Of a stretch of 64,000 bases of DNA, positions 57,116 to 64,000 are shown one piece after another (within the stretch, counting starts at the first letter, position 1; each line of letters opens with the position of its first letter). The stretch lies in the NCBI RefSeq assembly GCF_050389775.1, contig NZ_CP177144.1, positions 1,054,001 to 1,118,000 on the forward strand, given 5' to 3'. The notes beneath the pieces are model-generated. The model saw only the letters and a list, made by a program, of their open reading frames with translations. It was not told where the DNA came from and ran no database searches. Source of the DNA: Marinibacterium sp050389775. GTDB lineage: Bacteria; Pseudomonadota; Alphaproteobacteria; Rhodobacterales; Rhodobacteraceae. Position numbers and translations under genes: made by a program.

Positions 57116-57709
57116 ATGACCCATGACCTGCTTGTCGCCCTGGCGCTCTTTGCCTTTGTCTCGTCGATCACGCCGGGGCCGAACAACCTGATGCTGATGG
57201 CCTCGGGGGCCAATTTCGGCTTTCGCCGCTCGCTGCCCCACATGCTGGGCATCGGCATCGGCTTTACCCTGATGGTCCTGCTCGTCGGCATCGGCCTGTC
57301 CCAGGTCTTTGCCGCCTTTCCCGCCCTGCACCAGGTGCTGCGGGTGGTCAGCATCGTCTACCTGCTGTGGCTGGCCTGGAAGATCGCCCATGCCGCCCCG
57401 GCCCGTCCCGGGGCCGCCACCGGCCGGCCGATGACCTTTCTGCAGGCCGCGGCGTTCCAGTGGGTCAATCCCAAGGCCTGGACCATGGCCCTGACCGCCA
57501 CGACGGCCTATGCCCCGGCCCAGACCCTTGCCGCCATGGCCCTGGTCGCCCTGGTCTTCGGCCTGGTCAACCTGCCGTCGGTCAGCACCTGGACCCTGGC
57601 CGGCCAGCAGCTGGCCCGCCTGCTGACCAGCCCGGCGCGTCTGCGGGCCTTCAACTGGACGATGGCCGGCCTGCTTGTCGCCTCGCTGATTCCCGTCATC
57701 CTGCCCTGA
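57116..57709 (+). CDS. LysE/RhtB family amino-acid exporter
   Basis: 197 residues with about six membrane helices. Family motif SITPGPNNLMLMASG (P20-G21-P22-N23) in the first helix, GIGIGFTLMVLLVGIGL, and FQWVNPKAWTMAL near 114-126. Exports amino acids or derivatives. It has its own promoter opposite the Lrp-type regulator. Substrate not readable. Confidence 0.93.
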   Translation: MTHDLLVALALFAFVSSITPGPNNLMLMASGANFGFRRSLPHMLGIGIGFTLMVLLVGIGLSQVFAAFPALHQVLRVVSIVYLLWLAWKIAHAAPARPGAATGRPMTFLQAAAFQWVNPKAWTMALTATTAYAPAQTLAAMALVALVFGLVNLPSVSTWTLAGQQLARLLTSPARLRAFNWTMAGLLVASLIPVILP

Positions 57710-57814
57710 CCCTGCTGCCCTGATCCCGCCGCCGGGCCCGTTGCCGCCGGCCCAGTTGCATCCCTCGCGCCGCTTGGCCATATACGGGCCAGACATGTTT
57801 CAAGGGGGCGCTGA

Positions 57815-58777
57815 ATGACCCAGTACCTGGACTTCGAGAAACCGCTTGCCGAAATCGAAGGCAAGGCCGAGGAATTGCGCGCCCTGGCCCGCAAGAGCGA
57901 AGGCATGGACGTCTCCTCCGAGGCGGCCGCGCTGGACGCCAAGGCCGCGGCGATGCTCGTCGACCTCTACAAGGATCTCAGCCCCTGGCGGAAATGCCAG
58001 GTTGCCCGCCATCCCGACCGGCCCCATTGCCGCGACTATGTCGAGGCCCTGTTCACCGAATACACCCCGCTGGCCGGGGACCGGAACTTTGCCGACGACC
58101 ATGCCGTGATGGGCGGGCTGGCCCGGCTGGGCGACCGGCCGGTCATGGTCATCGGCCATGAAAAGGGCTCGGACACCAAGTCGCGGATCGAACACAACTT
58201 CGGCATGGCCCGGCCCGAAGGCTATCGCAAGGCCATCCGCCTGATGGAAATGGCCGACAAGTTCGGCCTGCCCGTGGTGACCCTGGTCGACACGCCCGGC
58301 GCCTATCCCGGCAAGGGCGCCGAGGAACGCGGCCAGTCCGAAGCCATCGCCCGTTCGACCGAAGCCTGCCTGCGCCTGGGCGTGCCGCTGGTCAGCGTGA
58401 TCATCGGCGAAGGCGGATCGGGCGGGGCGGTGGCCTTTGCCACGGCCAGCCGCGTGGCCATGCTGCAGCATTCGGTCTATTCGGTGATCTCGCCCGAGGG
58501 CTGCGCCTCGATCCTGTGGAAGGATGCCGAGAAGATGCGCGAAGCCGCCGAGGCCCTGCGCCTGACCGCCCAGGACCTGATCAAGCTGGGCGTGATCGAC
58601 CGGATCATCGACGAACCCAGCGGTGGCGCCCATCGCGATGCCAAGGCGGCGATTGCCGGTGTCGGCCGGGCCATCGAGGCCATGCTGGCCGAATTCGACG
58701 GCAAGGACCGGGCCGATATCATCAGCGACCGGCGCAACAAGTTCCTCAAGATGGGCGATCGCGGCCTGGCGGCTTGA
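57815..58777 (+). CDS. accA: Acetyl-CoA carboxylase carboxyltransferase subunit alpha
   Basis: 320 residues, normal length. With AccD it transfers carboxyl from biotin to acetyl-CoA, the first step of fatty acid synthesis. Opening YLDFEKPLAEIEGKAEELRAL, then RHPDRPHCRDYV, FGMARPEGYRKAIRLMEMADKF, and the crotonase-fold motifs GAYPGKGAEERGQSEAIA and IGEGGSGGAVA. Complete. AAGGGGGCG upstream of the ATG. accD is not in the window. Confidence 0.98.
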   Translation: MTQYLDFEKPLAEIEGKAEELRALARKSEGMDVSSEAAALDAKAAAMLVDLYKDLSPWRKCQVARHPDRPHCRDYVEALFTEYTPLAGDRNFADDHAVMGGLARLGDRPVMVIGHEKGSDTKSRIEHNFGMARPEGYRKAIRLMEMADKFGLPVVTLVDTPGAYPGKGAEERGQSEAIARSTEACLRLGVPLVSVIIGEGGSGGAVAFATASRVAMLQHSVYSVISPEGCASILWKDAEKMREAAEALRLTAQDLIKLGVIDRIIDEPSGGAHRDAKAAIAGVGRAIEAMLAEFDGKDRADIISDRRNKFLKMGDRGLAA

Positions 58778-58886
58778 TCGCCACGGTTGCGCCTGGCTCT
58801 CGCGCCCGCGCAACCGCCCGCGCCGTCACGGAATTTTCGAAAATTCCGGGCCCCTGGCGGATCGTGCCGCGCGGGCCCGGCCTCGC

Positions 58887-59537
58887 TCAGCTGGCCAGCA
58901 GCCGCAGGCCCTGGGTCACGTCCGAGCGCACGGCCAGCCGCAGCCCGGGCTCGTCGCCGGCCTTGAGCGCGGCCACGATCAGCTTGTGATAGCGCGGCGG
59001 CTCGGTGCGCCGCAGCTTGCCGTAAAGCGCATGCATCGTCGGCCCCAACTGCAGCCAGACCGTTTCCGCCATGGCCAGCATCGCCGGCGCCTGCGCCCGC
59101 AGGTAGAGCGTGCGGTGGAATTCGAGGTTGGTGCGGATATAGCCCGTCGCGTCGCGCTGGGCGATGCGCTCGGCAATGCTGGCATCGATGGTCTGCAACC
59201 GCTCGATCAGCGCGAAATGGGCCCGGGGCATCGCCCGCGAGGCCAGCTCGACCTCGATCAGCGCGCGCAGGGCGGCCAGTTCCTCGATTCGTTCGTTGGA
59301 CAGCTCGGGCGTCGACACCCGGCCCGAGGACGACAGGAACAGCGCGCCTTCGGCCACCAGCCGGCGCACGGCCTCGCGGGCGGGGGTCATCGACACGTCG
59401 AAATCCTTGCCGATGCCGCGCAGGGTCAGCGCCTGGCCGGGCGAGATCTCGCCATGCATGATGCGCGTGCGCAACCCGCGGTAGACGCGGTCATGGGCCG
59501 AGGGCGTGGCGTTGTCGGATCGGGGGGCAGCTGTCAT
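58887..59537 (-). CDS. GntR family regulator, FCD (FadR-type) domain
   Basis: 216 residues. N-terminal winged helix (YRGLRTRIMHGEISPGQALTLRGIGKDFDVSMTPAREAVRRLVAEGAL split over 19-66) and an all-helical FCD ligand domain with metal-type residues (R90, D-x3-N region, H174-type HHL reduced to EFHRTL and YHKL). Probably a repressor responding to a carboxylic acid. The palindrome TGTGATCACA lies 9 bases before the ATG and would serve autoregulation. No obvious metabolic operon adjoins. Confidence 0.9.
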   Translation of the reverse strand: MTAAPRSDNATPSAHDRVYRGLRTRIMHGEISPGQALTLRGIGKDFDVSMTPAREAVRRLVAEGALFLSSSGRVSTPELSNERIEELAALRALIEVELASRAMPRAHFALIERLQTIDASIAERIAQRDATGYIRTNLEFHRTLYLRAQAPAMLAMAETVWLQLGPTMHALYGKLRRTEPPRYHKLIVAALKAGDEPGLRLAVRSDVTQGLRLLAS

Positions 59538-59545
59538 GGCGCATG

Positions 59546-59555
59546 TGTGATCACA
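59546..59555. promoter_or_regulatory. GntR-type operator palindrome
   Basis: TGTGATCACA, a perfect 10-bp palindrome nine bases upstream of the gntR start. Form and place fit FCD-GntR operators. Confidence 0.55.
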
Positions 59556-59582
59556 AAATCCGCGCCCGTCAATGACGCGGTT

Positions 59583-60275
59583 TCACCCGGCGCTTTCAAA
59601 GCGGTAGCGGTGAAGGGTCGAGCCTTCGTTGCGCAGCCAGGCCCGGGCCCGGTCATGCGGGCCGTAAAGCCGGTCGACCTGGGCCCAGAAGGCCGGCGAA
59701 TGGTTCATCTCGGCCAGGTGGGCCACCTCGTGCGCGGCGACGTAATCGAGGATCTCGGGCGGGGCCAGGACCAGCCGCCAAGAATACATCAGCGCCCCGG
59801 CGGACGAACAGGACCCCCAGCGGGACCGGGTGTCACGCAGGGTCAGCCGGGTATAGCCGCGCCCCAGCGTGGCGGCGTGGCGGTCCGAGGCGGCGGCCAG
59901 CCGGTCGCGGGCCATTTCCCGCAGAAAGGCCTGGGCGCGCAGGCCGGGCCGATCGGCCGGCAGGATCAGCGCATCCTCTTCCAGCCGCACCCGGCGCGTG
60001 GTCTCGCAGATCACCCGGCGCGGCCGGCCCTCGACCGGCAGAACGGCGCCCTGGGTGACGGCCACGTCGCCCTGGCGGCTGGCCAGGTGGCCGCGCACCC
60101 AGTCGGACTTGGACAGGGCGAAATCCAGGGCCTCGGCTTCGGACACCCCGCGCGGCACCGTCAGGGTCACCCGCCCGTCCAGCTGCGACACCCGCAGGCT
60201 GATTCGCCGGGCCCGGGCCGAGCGGCGCAGCAGGACCGGAACCGGCGGAGATCCGGGCAGGTGATGTTCGGCCAT
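59583..60275 (-). CDS. YgjP-like (DUF45/M48-type) metallopeptidase domain protein
   Basis: 230 residues from the ATG at 60273-60275 (AAGGAG upstream); the frame extends to 60353. Zinc motif HEVAH (182-186) plus H192 (MNHSPAFW), and the family's SRWGSC (151-156). Beta-rich N-terminal half. The family contains probable zinc-dependent hydrolases related to the SprT/WLM group; in vivo role unknown. Divergent from the FYDLN gene. Confidence 0.9.
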   Translation of the reverse strand: MAEHHLPGSPPVPVLLRRSARARRISLRVSQLDGRVTLTVPRGVSEAEALDFALSKSDWVRGHLASRQGDVAVTQGAVLPVEGRPRRVICETTRRVRLEEDALILPADRPGLRAQAFLREMARDRLAAASDRHAATLGRGYTRLTLRDTRSRWGSCSSAGALMYSWRLVLAPPEILDYVAAHEVAHLAEMNHSPAFWAQVDRLYGPHDRARAWLRNEGSTLHRYRFESAG

Positions 60276-60386
60276 GGGGTGAGGCTCCTTGAAGGCGGGG
60301 GTCAAAGTCTTTGACAGCTTCGGCCCGCTGTGGCAGTTGGCCAGAATCTCCAAAGCGACTCATACCTCTTTGACAAGGATAGTGAC

Positions 60387-60713
60387 ATGCCCAAGGAAGA
60401 ATGGGGCGTCAAACGCGTTTGTCCGACCACTGGCAAACGGTTCTATGACCTCAACCGCAACCCGATCGTCAGCCCCTATACCGGCGAGGTCGTCGAGCTT
60501 GATACCGGCAAGAGCCGGATGATCGCCGCCGACGCCGAGGATGCGGCCACGCTGAAGGCCAAGCAATCGAACGAGGACGACGATGTTGTCCTGGACGATG
60601 ACGACGATTCGGTCGACGTCGACCTGGGCGATGACGTTCTCGACGATGACGACAACGAAGATAACGTCTCGCTGGACGACCTGGCAGACGTGGCTTCGGA
60701 CGACGAGGACTGA
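60387..60713 (+). CDS. FYDLN-acid protein (TIGR02300)
   Basis: 108 residues from the ATG at 60387 with AAGGA upstream. Two parts: a short zinc-ribbon-like start (VKRVCPTTGKRFYDLNRNP, FYDLN at 19-23) and an extremely acidic tail (about 62-108, mostly Asp with Val/Leu). Specific to alphaproteobacteria, function unknown. It precedes tRNA-Ala(GGC) by 79 bases, an arrangement also seen elsewhere in the class. Confidence 0.95.
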   Translation: MPKEEWGVKRVCPTTGKRFYDLNRNPIVSPYTGEVVELDTGKSRMIAADAEDAATLKAKQSNEDDDVVLDDDDDSVDVDLGDDVLDDDDNEDNVSLDDLADVASDDED

Positions 60714-60729
60714 TCTGAAAATTTCCTCG

Positions 60730-60765
60730 CATCGGGTGGAATTTTTCGCTTGATCCCACCCGATG
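60730..60765 (+). terminator. Hairpin between FYDLN gene and tRNA-Ala
   Basis: CATCGGGTGG (60730-60739) and CCACCCGATG (60756-60765) are perfect complements around a 16-nt loop that contains TTTTT. No T-run follows, so it may be a processing or weak termination signal. Confidence 0.6.
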
Positions 60766-60792
60766 GAGGGCATAGACAGCACCTCACCTTAA

Positions 60793-60868
<76 letters not shown>

Positions 60869-61051
60869 AATCCCCGCCAGACCGACCGGACGCCAGATTG
60901 GCCAGGGTCATGAACGTCGGGCGGGTCGGCGCAAGCGCCGGAAGACATTTCCGAAAATCCGGATCTCGTGGAACGCGCCAGGCATCATGCCGGCGTGTTT
61001 TTGCGTTTCGGGCCGGGCGATCCGGCCTGACGTCGGGGCAGGGCGCGGCGC

Positions 61052-62050
61052 TCAGGACGGCGGTGCGGCGGCGGGCGAATCACTGCCTTCCGGGGGCCTC
61101 GGCCCGGCGGCGCGCAGGACCAGGGTCCGGCCAAGCGCATCGAACCAGAAACTGGTGCCGGGCAGGACCATCAGCGCGCTCAGCAGCCAGCCGACCATGG
61201 CCATCGCGTCCCAGCGCGGCGGACAGACCAGCGCGGCGGCCATGGATGTCAGCCGCTCCCAGGGCGTGCAGATCAGCTTGTCTTTGGTTGGATCGGTGCT
61301 GGTGGCGCAGGCCTCGTCGATGATCACCCAGCCGATGGGCAGGGCGGGCGCCGGGGTGCCGTCGACGATGGTGGCGATCTTGCGCTGCAGGGCCGGGTCG
61401 GCCAGCAGCAGCTGTTCGACGGTCTGTTCGTCGGTCACCCGGGGCGCAAGTTCGGCGTGGAAGGCGGCGATCCGGGCAACCGAATCGTCCAGGGCAAAGC
61501 GGCCGGACCAGACGCTTTCGGTGATCTTGAGGAGATCGATGTTGAACCCCACGGCCAGCACCAGCCCGGCTCCGAACAGCCAGCGCCGGGCCCAGCGTTT
61601 GTAGGTGCCATGCAGCCGGGCCATCGTCTGGTCGTACCACATTTCCAGTTCCGAGCGCAGCCCGGCCAGGCCCTCGGCGTCGAGCCGGATGCCGGGGGCC
61701 CCGACCAGGGCGCGCAGGGCCGGGGGCAGATCGCGCGGGGTCAGCGGGTTCTGGTCGCGCAGGATGGCAATGACCGCCCGGGCAAAGCCATCGGCCGGCA
61801 GGTAGGACGGCAGCCGCCTGCCGGTGCCATAGGTCCTGAGCAGGGGCGAGCGGAACAGCAGCATGGCCATGCCGGTCTCGTCCTCGTCGTCGAACATGCG
61901 GGCGATCCGGGCGCGCAGCATCTTGCTGCGCTGGCCCAGCAGGCTGGCGATCATCTCGACGACCAGCGACGCCGCCAGGCTGAGGGCGAGGTAGATGAAG
62001 ATGAGGACGATGAGGAAGTTCAGCATCGTCCCGAGTTCTGCAATGGTCAT
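61052..62050 (-). CDS. Membrane protein of unknown function coupled to patatin-like gene
   Basis: 332 residues. N-terminal helix at 8-33 (LNFLIVLIFIYLALSLAASLVVEM), a cytoplasmic stretch with SKMLRARIARMFDDEDETGMAMLLFRSPLLR, a second hydrophobic segment at about 155-175, and a C-terminal pair at 265-305. Several cysteines lie in the 245-280 loop (ACAT, LICTPW, LVCPP). I do not recognise the family. Its start overlaps the stop of the upstream patatin-like gene by four bases, so the two products are made together and probably work together at a membrane. Confidence 0.8.
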   Translation of the reverse strand: MTIAELGTMLNFLIVLIFIYLALSLAASLVVEMIASLLGQRSKMLRARIARMFDDEDETGMAMLLFRSPLLRTYGTGRRLPSYLPADGFARAVIAILRDQNPLTPRDLPPALRALVGAPGIRLDAEGLAGLRSELEMWYDQTMARLHGTYKRWARRWLFGAGLVLAVGFNIDLLKITESVWSGRFALDDSVARIAAFHAELAPRVTDEQTVEQLLLADPALQRKIATIVDGTPAPALPIGWVIIDEACATSTDPTKDKLICTPWERLTSMAAALVCPPRWDAMAMVGWLLSALMVLPGTSFWFDALGRTLVLRAAGPRPPEGSDSPAAAPPS

Positions 62051-64000
62051 CGGGTGTCTCCGCTGGATTGCGGGCGGCCGCCGAACAGGCGCAGGCGGGT
62101 CGCCCCGGTCAGGCCGGGTTTCAGCTCGGCATGGGCATAGCGGCGCGAGCCGGTAAGCGGGCGGGCCGACCAGAGCTGGCCGGAGGCGACCAGCGCCCTG
62201 AGGTCGTCTTCGAGCGCGGCGGTCGAGGCAAAGCGGGGCGCGCCGGCCGGGAGCCCCTGCATCAGCTCGGCGGCGGTGGCGGCGGCATCGCCGCGGGCGA
62301 TCAGGGCCAGCACGGCGGCCCGGCGTTCGGGCGTGGCATCGGCATATCCGGCATGCTGGTCGCGGGCGATCAGGTCGCTCATGACAATGGCCGTCATGGC
62401 CTTGCGGACGTCATCCCATTTCATCAGCCAGCCGATGTTCAGCCCCACCCGGGCAAAGAAACCGCCGGCCAGGTCGGCCAGCACCTTCCTGACCACCTTG
62501 CGCATGCGCACCCGGGCCTGGCGCATCAGCAGGTCCAGCCGCTCGGCGTCGATCCGGGGCCAGGGGCAGGCGGCGATCGGGCCGCCGATCCCGGGGCCGG
62601 GATCGAGGATGGCGCGCGGGGTCTCGGCCCGGGCCGTGTCGGGCACCTGGCCATCTGGGTAGAAGATCGGGTTGCGCTCGGACAGGACGAAATGATCCTG
62701 CAGGAACTTCTGGCAATTGCGCTGGCCCAGGACAAAATCGTGGCGGCGGAAGGTTTCGTCGACAAAGCCGCCAAAGCCGCCCAGCCCGCCCGAGGCGATG
62801 GCCTCGGCGCCGATCAGCTGGCGGTCATCGTCCAGGTTGCGCACCGGGGCGATCAGGAACCGCGAGCGGATGTCTGGATCGCCGGCGCTGGCCAGTTCCG
62901 AGGGCTTGAACCGGGCCTGGTTCATCAGGGCGGGCAACAGGGCCTTGAGTGCGGCCAGCAGGTCGCGCCGGGCCATGGGGTGGCCGTCCATCAGCGGGGT
63001 GTATTCCGGGCCTTCGGGGAACGGGTCGATCATGATCACCGCCCGGTCGGCGTTTTCCGGGTCGCGCGGGTTGGGTTCGAGATATTGCCAGCGGCTGGCG
63101 TCCTGGCCGTCCTGCTGGCGGTCATCCGGGGCAACGGCGTCGCGCAGGGTGAACCGGGCGTATTCGAAGGGCTCGTTATTGGCCACGCCGCCATCGACGG
63201 CGATATAGGGGATCGCCGTTTCGGACGGGCCGGCCACGCCGAAATCGGGCCGGGCATGGACCAGCCGGTCGGGCGGGATGTCCAGGGGCAGGGCGCCGCC
63301 GCGCGATGTCGCGGCGTCGAACCGGCTGAAATCGCCGGCCGTGGCATCGATCCGGCGGGCGGCAAGGCCGATGGGAAAGGCGCCGGTGGCGATCGCGGCC
63401 TGTTTCAGCAGCCCCCAGGGGCCCTCCCCGTCGAAGGGGATCGGCCCGTCGCCCAGCCCGGCCATGTCCAGGGCGATGCCCTCGTCGCCCCAATCGGTCA
63501 GCCAGTCGGACGGGCGGCTCTGGCTGCCCATGCCGCTGACCCGGAAATGGCGCACGGTGCTGTGCTGGGCCATGCGGTGTTCAAAGGCGCCTTCGCCGGC
63601 GGAAAAGCTGATCTTGTAGGGCACGCCCTGCAGGTTGGTCGTGGTCAGGAACAATTCGAGCTCGTCGGCCAGGAAGGGCAGGGGCCGTCCGCTCCAGCGG
63701 ATGCCCGACAGCGCCTCGCCGGCCACGTCGTCGATATGGGTGCTGTCGAGCGCCGAGCGCAGGGGATCGTCGGGGTTGGCCAGGTCGTCGAGAGCCAGGA
63801 ACCCAGCCTTGGGCACCGGGCGCCACAGGTCGAGCCCGCGGATCCAGACGTCGTAGAGCGGGCCGAGCGCAACCGACACATCGCAATCGGACCCGTCCGG
63901 CCCGGTGATCAGGGCCGGTGCGGGCGGGTTCAGCGCCGGCTCGCCGGGCCTGTCCGGCCCGTCGCGCTGCGCCCGGGCCAGGGCGGCGATGGCCAGGCCG
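62047..64000 (-). CDS. Patatin-like phospholipase domain protein, 5' end outside the window
   Basis: The frame is open to the right edge; about 650 codons are visible and the true start lies beyond. Visible patatin features: AAIATGAFPIGLAARR followed by IPYIAVDGGVANNEPFEYARFTLRD, where VDGG carries the aspartate of the Ser-Asp dyad; the GxSxG serine should be upstream, outside the window. The C-terminal 250 residues are helical and without known domain. Patatins release fatty acids from membrane lipids and serve in lipid turnover, virulence or phage defence. Coupled to the membrane protein gene that follows. Confidence 0.8.
   Translation of the reverse strand, partial: GLAIAALARAQRDGPDRPGEPALNPPAPALITGPDGSDCDVSVALGPLYDVWIRGLDLWRPVPKAGFLALDDLANPDDPLRSALDSTHIDDVAGEALSGIRWSGRPLPFLADELELFLTTTNLQGVPYKISFSAGEGAFEHRMAQHSTVRHFRVSGMGSQSRPSDWLTDWGDEGIALDMAGLGDGPIPFDGEGPWGLLKQAAIATGAFPIGLAARRIDATAGDFSRFDAATSRGGALPLDIPPDRLVHARPDFGVAGPSETAIPYIAVDGGVANNEPFEYARFTLRDAVAPDDRQQDGQDASRWQYLEPNPRDPENADRAVIMIDPFPEGPEYTPLMDGHPMARRDLLAALKALLPALMNQARFKPSELASAGDPDIRSRFLIAPVRNLDDDRQLIGAEAIASGGLGGFGGFVDETFRRHDFVLGQRNCQKFLQDHFVLSERNPIFYPDGQVPDTARAETPRAILDPGPGIGGPIAACPWPRIDAERLDLLMRQARVRMRKVVRKVLADLAGGFFARVGLNIGWLMKWDDVRKAMTAIVMSDLIARDQHAGYADATPERRAAVLALIARGDAAATAAELMQGLPAGAPRFASTAALEDDLRALVASGQLWSARPLTGSRRYAHAELKPGLTGATRLRLFGGRPQSSGDTR

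Overview
The window is chromosomal DNA of a high-GC alphaproteobacterium, most likely of the Rhodobacteraceae (Roseobacter/Rhodobacter relatives). The evidence is a complete 16S-23S-5S operon closed by initiator tRNA, a malyl-CoA lyase very close to Rhodobacter Mcl1, an osmoregulated periplasmic glucan operon, and several small families typical of the group (FYDLN-acid protein, DUF1244, an rpmI-rplT pair without infC). Base composition and codon use look even throughout. I saw no phage, transposase, integrase or CRISPR array.

Layout. 1-6.2 kb, minus strand: a three-gene membrane glycan or lipid A glycosylation module (GT39, LAB_N protein, GT2), then an RND efflux pump and its adaptor. 6.5-10 kb: an alpha/beta hydrolase, a secreted DUF302 protein and an acetolactate-synthase-like ThDP enzyme. 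10.4-16.5 kb: a TTC38-like TPR protein followed by opgC-opgG-opgH, ended by a strong terminator. 16.6-17.9 kb: a secreted esterase coupled to a Tat-signal rhodanese. 18.2-24.5 kb: the rRNA operon with promoter, boxA-like element, processing stems, tRNA-Ala(TGC), tRNA-Ile(GAT), tRNA-fMet and terminator. 24.5-29.9 kb: a small acidic protein, a roughly 1100-residue protein carrying a papain-like Q-x5-C motif, and a SARP/BTAD-like regulator fused to an alpha/beta hydrolase. 30.2-33.8 kb: dihydroorotase and an N-methylproline-demethylase-like flavoenzyme. 34-36.8 kb: a calcium-type P-ATPase. 37-42.4 kb: pheS, a DUF4274 protein, a pyridoxamine-oxidase-fold protein, a class C beta-lactamase-type hydrolase and htpX. 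42.4-43.3 kb: a repeat-rich noncoding stretch. 43.3-45.3 kb: a small secreted protein and a MarR-FUSC pair. 45.4-48.2 kb: rplT, rpmI, a small membrane protein and pyk. 48.3-54 kb: an N-formylglutamate amidohydrolase, a DUF1244 protein, a D-amino-acid/D-glutamate catabolic group (dat, dgcA, dgcN) and mcl1. 54-60.9 kb: a DEAD-box helicase, an Lrp-LysE pair, accA, a GntR regulator, a YgjP-like peptidase, a FYDLN protein and tRNA-Ala(GGC). 61-64 kb: a membrane protein coupled to a patatin-like lipase that runs off the window.

How genes work together: opgC/G/H make and decorate periplasmic glucans. Dat, DgcN and DgcA can funnel D-amino acids through D-glutamate and N-acetyl-glutamate, with the nearby HutG-like hydrolase a possible last step. 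Mcl1 serves the ethylmalonyl-CoA pathway. MarR-FUSC and Lrp-LysE are regulator-exporter pairs.

The least explained parts are the 24.5-28.3 kb gene pair with the cryptic papain-like site, a dispersed palindromic repeat with four sites in the window (two bracketing dgcA), a seven-unit tandem repeat upstream of htpX, and the membrane protein/patatin pair at the right edge. Functions come from recognising motifs and families by eye. No database search was possible.
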